Notes under the pieces: model-generated
Seen by the model: the letters and a program-made list of their open reading frames with translations, nothing else
What the model was told of the DNA's origin: nothing
The model's database searches: none
Made by a program: the position numbers and the translations under genes
Part shown: piece after piece, positions 10,270-20,100 of the stretch
Layout: the number at the start of each line of letters is the position of its first letter
Numbering within the stretch: position 1 is the stretch's first letter
DNA from: an uncultured Crocinitomix sp.
Lineage (GTDB): Bacteria > Bacteroidota > Bacteroidia > Flavobacteriales_D > Crocinitomicaceae
Assembly (NCBI GenBank): GCA_937136425.1
Contig: CAKZON010000051.1
Coordinates: forward strand, 1 to 64,000
DNA: 64,000 bases
Direction: 5' to 3'

Positions 10270-11099
10270 AAAAAGGGTTATTAATTATCGCAATTTTAAG
10301 TCAAGTCGCTGCATTTGCAGGAGGAGGATGGACACAGCCAAAAGGAGAAGGCTTCTTTCTATTATCTCAGCGAATGATTGCAGGGACTAACTATTTCAAT
10401 AGTTCGGGAAATGTTGTACAATCTCCCTTTTTAGGAGCGTTTACAACTAATATTTATGGTGAGTATGGTTTTACAGATAAGTTGACTGGAATTTTATATT
10501 CTCCATTTTTAACTGCTTTAACTAGAGATGCAGGAACAGATTCATTAGGAAATATTTTCACAGAAGATAATGCCATTGGTTTTGGAGATATTGATTTAGG
10601 AGTAAAGTATAAATTATGGAGTAAAGGCGTTAATATTTCGGCACAATTAACTTTTGGTTTAGCAACTGGAAATTATAATGCAGGATCTACAGGGACACTT
10701 CATTTAGGAGATGGCGAGTATAATCAAATGCTTCAAATCCATGCAAGTAAAGGATTTAAAAGAAATATTTTTGCAACCATTTTTGCAGGTTATAATAATA
10801 GAAATGCAGGCTTTTCGGATGAAATTCATTACGGTGGAGAAATAGGTTTTCAAAAGAACAAATTCACTGGAATTTTCAAAATATATGGTAAAAATTCACT
10901 CTTTAATGAAGTTAGACAAGACAGCCCAATACCAGGGATTTATTCTGACAATGTAGAGTATTTTTCATTTAGTCCACAGGTTTTATATGAATTAAAAGGT
11001 AATGTAGGACTAATGGCAGAAGCTGGTTTTGCAGCAGGTAGTAGAAACATTATTGCAGCACCTTCATTATCATTAGGTGTGTTCTTAAACTTGAAGTAA
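10266..11099 (+). CDS. Outer membrane beta-barrel / transporter-like protein
   Basis: Signal peptide, beta-strand-rich, overlaps upstream CDS by 4 bp. Confidence 0.65.
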   Translation: MKKGLLIIAILSQVAAFAGGGWTQPKGEGFFLLSQRMIAGTNYFNSSGNVVQSPFLGAFTTNIYGEYGFTDKLTGILYSPFLTALTRDAGTDSLGNIFTEDNAIGFGDIDLGVKYKLWSKGVNISAQLTFGLATGNYNAGSTGTLHLGDGEYNQMLQIHASKGFKRNIFATIFAGYNNRNAGFSDEIHYGGEIGFQKNKFTGIFKIYGKNSLFNEVRQDSPIPGIYSDNVEYFSFSPQVLYELKGNVGLMAEAGFAAGSRNIIAAPSLSLGVFLNLK

Positions 11100-11101
11100 T
11101 A

Positions 11102-12106
11102 ATGAGATTCAGGCAAAAGGTCAAGCGCATTATTTTATACGAGTTTTGGCCTCCGTATCTTTTTTATTTACCATTTCTACCAATCTGGATAATTTACAGT
11201 ATCCGATCAGTAGATTTGATTTATTTTACGCGCATAAATCCTAAAATGAAGTTTGGCGGATTTATGCAGTATTCAAAATATGAAATAATTAAATCCATAC
11301 CAGAAAAGTATTTGGTAAAAAGTTATTTCTATTCTGAAGCGCCTAAGAATAATGGTTTTTATAAAGATACCCTGACATTCCCATTTATTTACAAACCAGA
11401 CATTGGAGAGCGTGGAAAAGAGGTGAACCTGTTTCGAACAGAAGAAGATTTCAAACAATTCATAAACAACGTTAATTGCTCGTTTATTTTGCAAGAATAT
11501 TGTGACTATCCAATTGAACTTGGTGTGCTATATCACCGTTTTCCAAATGGAGAGTCGCACATTACTTCAGTAGTTAAAAAAACATTTTTACATGTAACGG
11601 GTAACGGTAAATCCACTTTAGAAGAGTTGGCAAAAGAAGAAATTAGAGCCTATAATAAATTGGATGCTTTAGCTAAGAAATTTTCCGCAAAATGGCATCA
11701 AGCCATTCCAGCAGGTGAAATTATAGTTTTAGAAGAAATAGGGAACCATTGCCGCGGAACAACTTTTATTGATGCCTGCGAATTAATTTCTCCTGAATTA
11801 ACAGCCGTATTTGATGAAATTGCTAAAAACATTCCAGACTTCTATTATGGAAGATTCGATTTGAAAGTAAAATCAATAGAAGATTTATTACAAGGTAAAA
11901 ACATCAAAATATTTGAATTGAATGGCGTTAATTCAGAGGCCGCACATATTTATGACCCTAAGCATAACATTTTTTATGCGTACAAAAAGATTTCGAAAGA
12001 ACTGAGAACGGTCTTTGAAATTTCGTGCGAACTTAAGGCCTTGGGCGTAGAGAAACCGAATACAACCATTGAGTTTTTAAAAGCATTGCGCAAGCAGTTG
12101 AGTTGA
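11102..12106 (+). CDS. ATP-grasp domain protein
   Basis: TFPFIYKPDIGERGKEV...FILQEYCDYPIELGVLYHR...IKIFELNGVNSEAAHIYDP. Confidence 0.75.
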   Translation: MRFRQKVKRIILYEFWPPYLFYLPFLPIWIIYSIRSVDLIYFTRINPKMKFGGFMQYSKYEIIKSIPEKYLVKSYFYSEAPKNNGFYKDTLTFPFIYKPDIGERGKEVNLFRTEEDFKQFINNVNCSFILQEYCDYPIELGVLYHRFPNGESHITSVVKKTFLHVTGNGKSTLEELAKEEIRAYNKLDALAKKFSAKWHQAIPAGEIIVLEEIGNHCRGTTFIDACELISPELTAVFDEIAKNIPDFYYGRFDLKVKSIEDLLQGKNIKIFELNGVNSEAAHIYDPKHNIFYAYKKISKELRTVFEISCELKALGVEKPNTTIEFLKALRKQLS

Positions 12107-12358
12107 GGTTTTGCAAGGAAGGTAATTTAAATGTTGTTTATCGATTTACAACCAACAAATTTGCATTTGAAATCAGGATTGGGTCATAACATATTGGTAG
12201 TTTGATTACTAAATGCTGTTTTGTCTTTGTGAAGTGCATTAGACATGCAAATAGACCGTTATGTCTCAATAATTACGCGATAATAAGTAGAAAACATACT
12301 TAACTCAAAGATCACGGTATATTAAGGTTTAATTACGATATAGAAGGATTATAAGCTG

Positions 12359-12451
12359 TAGATTTGTACCCGAGAGGAAGTAGTTAACCTCTCATAACAG
12401 TTTGAAAAATTATTAGAAAAAAGGCACTTTAATTAGTGTCTTTTTTTTTGG
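12359..12451 (+). ncRNA. Candidate small RNA: TAGATTTG -7 box, GAGAGG/CCTCTC hairpin, intrinsic terminator
   Basis: TAnnTTTG match at 12359-12366; stem 12372-12377/12388-12393; terminator hairpin and T9 at 12422-12449. Confidence 0.4.
12416..12451 (+). terminator. Rho-independent terminator
   Basis: AAAAAAGGCACT-TTAATT-AGTGTCTTTTTTTTT. Confidence 0.75.
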
Positions 12452-12535
12452 TATTAAAATTTTAGATGCCATGTTTCTACTAGTAAAGTAGCTAAGAATC
12501 GCAGTGAATATTGAATTTAGTTGTCTCTATAAAGT

Positions 12536-12934
12536 CTAATTATTTTTCGGTATAGCACGAAGCCTTTTTAAAACTTCTTCGTACAAACTTTCGTTTTCAA
12601 TTAAAAGAGATAAATCAGTGCCTTTATAGAATATAGCCTCCATTTCATCAAGGTCACGAATCTCTAATTCTTCCAGATCAATTGTACGCATTTCTTCTTC
12701 CAACTCAGCTTTACTCAGTATGTGTTTAAAATGTATTGAATAAACTGTTTTGAATAAATCTAATTGATTCGTTATCGCCGCATGATTACTGTTTTCAAGT
12801 TCAATAAGAGTTGGTAATTCAGAGAGTTCTTTTTTCAATTCGAGGATTGATTTATTCATAACTCCTGAAAGATATTTACTAACCTTAAGTAGCGTTCCGT
12901 CTTGGATTGTGGTGATATGTATTTTATAAATCAT
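12536..12934 (-). CDS. Hypothetical protein
   Basis: 132-aa ORF, 1-bp overlap with the upstream gene's stop. Confidence 0.55.
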   Translation of the reverse strand: MIYKIHITTIQDGTLLKVSKYLSGVMNKSILELKKELSELPTLIELENSNHAAITNQLDLFKTVYSIHFKHILSKAELEEEMRTIDLEELEIRDLDEMEAIFYKGTDLSLLIENESLYEEVLKRLRAIPKNN

Positions 12935-13722
12935 TACTCAGTGGGGGAAGACACTATAAGAGAATCATTTTCGTAAACTTTTTTATACTGAAAAACACCC
13001 AAGGTATCATATACTATTATTTCACCATCTAATTTATCATTTTTAAAATTCCCTTTCTCCCTTAGCGTTCCATTCGCATCCCAAACATTATATGGTCCAT
13101 TTTTCACACCTAAAGTTAAATTTAGATTATAATTTAACTTCCCGTTATCATTAAACCCTTCCTCCAAACCGTCTCTCAATCCATTTTTATATCTACAAAC
13201 AGATTTTAATCGATTGTCTTCGTACCAAGTTTTAGTAGTCCCGTTTGATTTGCCTTCTTTCCAAAAAGAATGAATCATTGTGTCGCCATTTTCGTAAAAA
13301 CTTAAAGCATCTCCATCTTGATTACCTCCTATGTAACGTACAGACGACTCTAACCCTCCGGACTCATACCATGTTTTGTAACTCCCCTCTCTTCTATCTT
13401 CTTGATGCTCTATTTCCGACTGAATATTTCCTGATTCGAACCAATATCTCCATAAACCATCTTTTTCACCATCTAAATATTCCCCTTTAGATTTTAATAC
13501 GCCTGAATTATAATAAAAATGCCAAACTCCTGTGCGGATTAAACTTTCATTATTCAAGCATCCCACTTCTTTTATTATTTCGTTTGCATAAAAAATAGTA
13601 TCATGTATAACGTTCTGAGAGTCACTCGTGCTAGTTTCAGTTTCACGATTGTAGGAATCATTGCATGAGGACAAAAGAAGAGCCAATGAAAGCCCTGCAT
13701 ATATGATTATGTTTAACCTCAT
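12934..13722 (-). CDS. MORN-repeat lipoprotein (YwqK-antitoxin-like)
   Basis: Lipobox LLSSC; repeated GxxxGxWxxWYExGxLxSxxxYxxGxxDG units. Confidence 0.8.
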   Translation of the reverse strand: MRLNIIIYAGLSLALLLSSCNDSYNRETETSTSDSQNVIHDTIFYANEIIKEVGCLNNESLIRTGVWHFYYNSGVLKSKGEYLDGEKDGLWRYWFESGNIQSEIEHQEDRREGSYKTWYESGGLESSVRYIGGNQDGDALSFYENGDTMIHSFWKEGKSNGTTKTWYEDNRLKSVCRYKNGLRDGLEEGFNDNGKLNYNLNLTLGVKNGPYNVWDANGTLREKGNFKNDKLDGEIIVYDTLGVFQYKKVYENDSLIVSSPTE

Positions 13723-13982
13723 GTGAGTTGTTTTGGCATGTTAGTTTCGAGAATTCAGGAACTCTAGATTTCTAATATAGTGAATTGTATAGGATGGGGG
13801 AGCGGATAGGTGAGACTTCTGTTTAGTGAGCGTTTTATAGGTTTGATTTTTGAAAGTTGAAACGGTGAATCATTCATCAGTGGGGGGCAAATGCCTACGA
13901 ACGTCCTAATAGTTAACCTCAAACTTTTCCTTTTCTCTAATGAAACAACAAGATTGAATCTTGCGTTAGTCGGGGAATACTT

Positions 13983-14480
13983 TTATTTCTCACAGTTAAT
14001 ACAATTTTTCATTTTTCCATTCTTAAATATTTCAATTTTTTCTAAAATACCGTCATTATTAAAATGTTGAAAATGACCATTTCTAGTAGGTTTTATTCCT
14101 CTTTTTTTTGGTGTTTTATATTCCTCAATGCATTTTAAATTGCCATTAGAATAGAATCGTTTTATAATTTTTTTTCCAGCTACACTGTAGCTAAAGTATT
14201 CCATTTTTCCAAGTGAATTAAATCCCACAAAGTAATGATAATTAATCTTAATATAGTGCCCTTCAATTGCAGTCATGATATTTTTTTTATTGAAATGCTC
14301 TGTTCGAACAATAATTTTTGGTTCAACGGCAAAATAGTTGATAACCCACGACGAATCAGCTCTTTTTATTGTATCAATTCTTGTGATTTCAACATCACAT
14401 TTTGCTTCGAAATTTTGAGTAAAGCAAATAAATGAAAGGCTAGTAAAAAAAAGTAAAAGATATAACTTTAAATTTTTCAT
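13983..14480 (-). CDS. Exported protein with short MORN/YwqK-like C-terminus
   Basis: Signal peptide MKNLKLYLLLFFTSLSFICFTQ; RFYSNGNLKCIEEYK...NGHFQHFNNDGILEKIEIFKNG. Confidence 0.6.
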   Translation of the reverse strand: MKNLKLYLLLFFTSLSFICFTQNFEAKCDVEITRIDTIKRADSSWVINYFAVEPKIIVRTEHFNKKNIMTAIEGHYIKINYHYFVGFNSLGKMEYFSYSVAGKKIIKRFYSNGNLKCIEEYKTPKKRGIKPTRNGHFQHFNNDGILEKIEIFKNGKMKNCINCEK

Positions 14481-14511
14481 ATTAAAAAACGGTAGTTTCA
14501 AGATTAATATT

Positions 14512-14781
14512 CTAATTAAATTCTCCTGGGTCCAAGTCTTCATTTACTTCAATTATAATCTCTATATTGGCGCCTTGTGTCGAGCCTTGAAGGAATCCTC
14601 CAACTAAAATTTCCATAGCATCACTCATATCTTCAGGAGCAACTTGTAAAGTAATTGTTCCGGCTGTTGTTCCACTAGTTAAAATATCCATAGGAGTACG
14701 GTCAATACCGTCGTCATTCTCAAAAAGATCAAAATAGAGAGCTATGCCGTTTTTAAACTTATCTTCGAATATATCGGTCAA
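14512..14781 (-). pseudogene. Probable truncated C-terminal fragment of a secreted beta-sandwich protein
   Basis: No signal peptide, TTG start, in-frame stop just upstream; beta-rich short ORF. Confidence 0.4.
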
Positions 14782-14792
14782 AAGGATGACTA

Positions 14793-15170
14793 TTAAAAGT
14801 GCCTATCTGATTTGTTATCTAATGCTTTCCTCCAATTTTTTATATCCTCTTCTTTTGATGCAGCATCTTTGTAGTAATACCCCCCAAATCCTGCACTTAT
14901 GTTTGGTTCTATACCTGTCTTTTCATAAAGATATAAAGTAGTTTGGTGAAGGCATGAGCTGTATATATAGGTCGAGGTATCCAAAAAGGTTAAAACATCA
15001 TTAGGACTTTTCATGTCTAAAGGGTTAGCAGATGAATCCTTACATGTTAGGCACATATCGCATGTTCCAAAATTATATGTGTTCTCATTGTTCGAATCAC
15101 AACCTACTGTAAATAGCAATAATAGGAGGGTGATTCTATTTTTGCTGAATTGAATAAACATGCCCATCAT
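14793..15170 (-). CDS. Small lipoprotein; candidate orphan immunity protein
   Basis: LLLLLFTVGCDSN lipobox; start overlaps the 3' end of an upstream frame ending HVYSIQQK*. Confidence 0.5.
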   Translation of the reverse strand: MMGMFIQFSKNRITLLLLLFTVGCDSNNENTYNFGTCDMCLTCKDSSANPLDMKSPNDVLTFLDTSTYIYSSCLHQTTLYLYEKTGIEPNISAGFGGYYYKDAASKEEDIKNWRKALDNKSDRHF

Positions 15171-15320
15171 TATCTAGAGTTACATTTGTGTCAGTTGTGA
15201 ATTCAGAACCTGAAACAATATCTCCATTTTCTACGTCCATTTGTGTCCATGTATATGTCCATCCATTTTCAGATGAGAATTCACCAATAATAATATTAAA
15301 GTATCCTTTTCCATCCCGTT
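15136..15320 (-). pseudogene. Out-of-frame toxin-tail remnant after an RHS core end
   Basis: Frame ...DGKGYFNIIIGEFSSENGWTYTWTQMDVENGDIVSGSEFTTDTNVTLDNDGHVYSIQQK* overlaps the start of the lipoprotein gene. Confidence 0.45.
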
Positions 15321-15890
15321 AAAACCATATCGATATTCATCCCCACTTTCATTTCTATTCGGCATCAACATCCCAAAAGGATAATAATCATTCTGAGCAA
15401 CTACATCCGCCGTGTAATAATCCACAGCTATTCCATCATCAGAAGCTTGCAACTTCTTATCAGTAATAACCTCAAGCACGTTTCCTAAATGGTTAGAGAG
15501 TTCATATCTTCGATCACCAATAGTTTGCACATAATCAAAATCATGGGCTAAGCTAAGGTCTGTTCTAGCAATTAAAAGCTCTGGATTTTCTGTACCCACG
15601 CGGCTTGAACCATAAATGGAACGCTCGGTTAGTTTTAATCCTAAAACTTCCGGTTCCCCTGGTGGGGTTATTAATTGGTCTAGTGTATAAATACTCATCA
15701 CATTGCCTTGGGCGTCTCTAAGGTAGTAAGTTTTTTTCAATAAGTCGCCCAGATTATTGGTTTCAATTTTAATGATTTTACTAGCTGTTTTTATGTAGTT
15801 TTTTTGGCCACTCGGGCGGGCTTTTCGCTGTAGTTTTGTGGTCACTTCTTCAGCAAAAAAGCTGTCGCTACAATCTCTGGTGGAAAGCAC
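15231..15890 (-). pseudogene. Orphan RHS core fragment (displaced tip)
   Basis: IIKIETNNLGDLLKKTYYLRDAQGNVMSIY...YRYGFNGMEKD nearly identical to the corresponding part of the 2915-aa RHS protein; both ends fused to unrelated sequence. Confidence 0.8.
15481..15777. repeat. Direct repeat copy A (orphan RHS fragment)
   Basis: Gap-free hand alignment to 18206-18502 at constant offset 2725, about 7 mismatches in 297 bp. Confidence 0.85.
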
Positions 15891-16648
15891 TCAATGAAAT
15901 AAATCTATGAACACAATTTGAAACATAAAAAACGCCTCATTAATTGCGTTTTTACAACACTATTTCACCTTTAATCGCCATTTGTAAAAATCAAAATATA
16001 GCAGAACACAAGCTTCAAGCGTTTTTTGAGAACGGCTAAAACAAATTGTCTTTCTAAATAATCGTTTCAAATAAGTCCGCAACGTCAAATTTCCTCTTTC
16101 AATATGATTGTTTGGTTTTACAAGATTAGGATATGTATTCAATTTATCCGTGACTATTTTCTTCGGATTTTGTGCTTTCACCGAATCAATAACTTGTTTC
16201 AAATTTTTCTTGCTTCTTGAACCAAAAGCAACGTCTATAATTTCATTCGTTTTTAGATTCATAGCATAGGTTATCCAACTAAAACGTGAAGGTTGTTTCC
16301 TACCGACAAACGTCCACATTTCATCTACTTCGTAAACTTGATTATACTCAAGGTAGGCTGGTTTTACAACTTTTGACCCCAAGTACAGAGTTCTTCGAAG
16401 AATCGTTCTTTTTGAATATCCTAATATTCTGCCCATTGATCGAATGCCTACTCCCTCGGCGTTCAACAATTTTATCTGATTATCATCTTTTGAATCATAA
16501 CGTTGATACGTGTAAATGTCTTGTTGATATTTGCCACAATTTTTACATTCATAACGCTGCTTAATTCCTCGAATTCCTTTACGAATCAAGGTTTTCTTAT
16601 TACAGTTATTGCATTTCATAAGTCTTGGGTGCCAATTGCACCATTACC
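15879..16648 (-). mobile_element. IS1-family insertion sequence (ends approximate)
   Basis: IS1-type transposase; GGT-starting sequences at both ends about 770 bp apart (GGTGGAAAGCACTCAA / GGTAATGGTGCAATTGGCACCCAA); no obvious target duplication. Confidence 0.55.
15960..16619 (-). CDS. IS1-family transposase
   Basis: N-terminal CxxC zinc ribbon, VYEVDEMWTFVGRKQ, HIERGNLTLRTYLKRLFRKTICFSRS. Confidence 0.9.
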   Translation of the reverse strand: MKCNNCNKKTLIRKGIRGIKQRYECKNCGKYQQDIYTYQRYDSKDDNQIKLLNAEGVGIRSMGRILGYSKRTILRRTLYLGSKVVKPAYLEYNQVYEVDEMWTFVGRKQPSRFSWITYAMNLKTNEIIDVAFGSRSKKNLKQVIDSVKAQNPKKIVTDKLNTYPNLVKPNNHIERGNLTLRTYLKRLFRKTICFSRSQKTLEACVLLYFDFYKWRLKVK

Positions 16649-16663
16649 GACCCCGAAGACCTT

Positions 16664-17137
16664 TCAATCCATTACTATATCTAATGGTGAAATTTCAATA
16701 ATATAATCGATAAATTCCTTTATTTGTTTAAATTCTTCTTTTTCAATCAGCAAGAGTGTATCAACAAAAATTGCCTCCTTTCCATCAAAACAAATAGTAA
16801 TATCCCAGACATTAGTAACCTCTTGATTTAAATCTCTTAAACGTCCCTCAAAATCTTGTATATCATTCAAAAGTTCAATGATTTTTTTGACTTGATTATC
16901 TTTCAAAACACACTCATTTGTGGCTAAATTTGAGGTAAGAATAAATCCATCATCTCCAATATCTAAAACTTTTTCACTAACAACAAAAATACTGTCTTTA
17001 ATATCGATAGCATATCCGCTTTCTCCGCCTCCCGACGGAATAAATGTAATGCTTACATTTATTTTATCAACGGCACTATTACTACAAGAACTTAATGATA
17101 CACTCACTGTCAATAATAATATATATATATACTTCAT
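16664..17137 (-). CDS. Small lipoprotein, candidate immunity protein for the RHS toxin
   Basis: Lipobox VSLSSC; ATG begins 2 bp after the RHS stop codon. Confidence 0.6.
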   Translation of the reverse strand: MKYIYILLLTVSVSLSSCSNSAVDKINVSITFIPSGGGESGYAIDIKDSIFVVSEKVLDIGDDGFILTSNLATNECVLKDNQVKKIIELLNDIQDFEGRLRDLNQEVTNVWDITICFDGKEAIFVDTLLLIEKEEFKQIKEFIDYIIEISPLDIVMD

Positions 17138-17139
17138 AA

Positions 17140-20100
17140 TTAATACTTTCCTCTAGCCTTTAACCCATGGTCGCTTCTCAAACCATTCTCAGTTATATCT
17201 CCAGGCTCAACATACTTAATCCCACTTGTTCTAAGCTCCTCCTTTTCAGCTTTTGCGGTTTTATAACTCGCTGGTCTAAAACTCCCACGACGTATTCTAT
17301 CTGAAGATTGCTTATATTCATAACTTACTTCATTCCCATTTTTGATTCTAGTTCCTTTAGTAGAATGATCCGCATGAATTAACTCATGACCAAGTCCAAT
17401 ATAATTAGGAGTTTCTTCTAATATTCCTACATTACCTGTCTCTGGGTCTACTAAGGTCTCATCAGGTGTGAAGTCTGGAGCAAATTCTAGTTTGACATCT
17501 GATCCTTTTCCATCCCTAGCAGAACCAGCCTCTACGTTTAAAGTGAAGGTGTGATTTTTTCCATCCGTACTTTCAACAATAGTAACTGTGTTATCATCTG
17601 TAAGAAGATTATTGACTAACGTATTACCATTTTCTAAATCCTGTATATCCTGCTCTACTGGCGTTCCAATACTCTCCGCTAGTGCCAAAATAGCAGGGTC
17701 ATTTTTCTGCGCTTCTGTGAGGTTTTTAGTTACAGCATTGTAAGAAACGACCTGTCCTGTCTTTAAAAGGACAAGTTTTTCATTGGTCAGCTTCTGTAAA
17801 GCAGCAAATGCCTGTTTTCTAAATTCAGGGTCTGTACTTTCTATTCTTATCTCCTTACCATTAGGATCAATAGAAATTATTGGACTATTATTTACAAAAG
17901 TGTACGTGGAGACACTTGGATACTGTCTTTCCAAAGCGTCACCACTCAACCATCTACCAACTCTCGGATTATAAAACCTTGCCCCAAAGTCATAACTATC
18001 TGCTTCCCCCGAAACTTCATCATCCTTCTCCATCCCATTAAACCCATAACGGTATTCATCCCCACTTTCATTGCTATTCGGCAACATCATCCCAAACGGA
18101 TAATAATCAGATTGGCTAACCACATCCGCAGTATAGTAATCTAAAACACCCGATCCTTCGGCAGTTTCTCGTTGCAATTTACGGTCTGAGACGACCTCTA
18201 GCACGTTTCCTAAATGATTAGAGAGTTCATATCTTCGATCTCCGATAGTTTGCACATAATCAAATTCATGTGCTAAGCTAAGGTCTGTTCTAGCAATTAA
18301 AAGCTCTGGATTTTCTGTACCCACGCGGCTTGAACCATAAATGGAACGCTCGGTTAGTTTTAATCCTAAAACTTCCGGTTCCCCTGGTGGGGTTATTAAT
18401 TGGTCTAGTGTATAAATACTCATCACATTGCCTTGGGCGTCTCTAAGGTAGTAAGTTTTTTTCAATAAGTCACCTAGATTATTGGTTTCAATTTTAATGA
18501 TTCTGTTGCCCATTGCATCATAAACAAACTCAAGGTTTGATTTTATACTACCGCTTTCACGGATAATTTTATGAACTTTACCTGTCACTTTCCACTGTAT
18601 TTCAGCAATATCCTCTTGGAGGTCTGCTTTGAGCTGTCCAATTTGATCATAAGTGTAGTTGTCATCATCTTGAGATTTTAAATCGACGACAAAGTCGTAT
18701 GGTTCGGTGGAGTTATCTTTAACATGCCTTAATTGGTTCGTACCAGCTGTATAATGATATTTGAAATCATCCATCAATGCTATAGCTGTTCCTGTCCAAG
18801 CATAACGGGTTAGTATATCCAAGTTTCCGTTAGCATCAAAACTGTAAGTTGACGCATAGCGACTTTGCTCTGTACCATCATAAAGTCTTTCCTGATCCAT
18901 TGATTTAATTCTGTTGAGCTGATCATAGCTATACCAAGTATGACTGGTACCAATATACTGTTCATTAGTATTGGTGCTAGCGGTATACATTTCTTTAATG
19001 TTTCCGTTATATAGGTCTAAGTCATGATCATGGGCAAGTGCTCCATCACTTAAGGCTAAAAAGTCGTTACCATGGCGTGCAGTATAATCATTATCAAAAT
19101 AATGTAAGCTGTAGCCGTATACATCAATACCATTCATTTTATTGATTCCAGTATGGCTGTCTTTCCCTTGATCGTAAGCGGCGGTTAAGTCTTCAGAGTT
19201 TACTCCTTTTAACCATCCTTGAATGGTATAAGCATAATCAGAAGCTTGTACTTTTTGATCTCCAATTTCAGTTCTTGCTAAAGGTCCGTGATTATAATAA
19301 AAGTACTTGGCATCTTGCTCCCAAATGATATTGTCATGCGAAGTTCGAACATTGGTGATGCGGTTGTCAGCATCATATTCGTATTCATGAATGAACTGAT
19401 CCACTTGATCCTGTTGATAGGTAACGTGTTTTACATTACCGCTTACTAAATCATATTCGTACTCCACCTTTTTAAGGTCTTGATCCAAATCTTCTAAATC
19501 TTCATTGTTGATGTTTTGAATCAACTCTTTTACATTTCCGTGTACGTCATAATCATAAAAAGTAGCATTGTCAAACTCATCAGGAGCTGTAACAGATGTA
19601 CCATTATAGATGGTTTCAAAATAATAAACACCGGTTATTCTATTCCGGGTATTATCCGCCGAATAATCTTTAAAAGCATCCGCAGAAATAGCAAAAAGCT
19701 CGTCATATTGGGTGCGTGTAACCTCTTCAAGTCTTTTTAAATCAGCTCCTAAATTAAAAGGGAAATTGAGATTAGATACATCAACCAAAGTGCCTGCAGC
19801 ATTAATAAAGCGCCCGTTTTGATCAAAACTATAATCAGTCTCTAAACTCATTTCTCCAACTTCAATAATTCTACCTAATTCGTCATACCTAGTATAAGAA
19901 AACTGCTCATTGGTTTTAGAAGCTTGTAAGGCATTTTGAGAAACAACAAGTCTTCCCAGTAAATCATACCCAAAATAAGATTCACCACCGTCTGGTGTTT
20001 TTTGCCATACGAGTTGGTTGAGTGAATTGTAATGATATTGGGTTCTGTAATTGTGATCAGGTGTGGTTAAATCAAGCGCTGCTAACTCAGGTACGGTTAA

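Noticed and set aside
15231-15890. Orphan RHS ORF as an intact second toxin gene
   Set aside because: Both ends are fusions to unrelated sequence and the C-terminal extension is out of frame with the apparent tail, so it is treated as a remnant
16286-16706. Plus-strand ORFs over the IS1 element
   Set aside because: Antisense to the transposase; no supporting features
17111-17131. (AT)n tract at the start of the candidate immunity gene
   Set aside because: Short and inside a hydrophobic signal peptide in an AT-rich genome; no evidence for slippage
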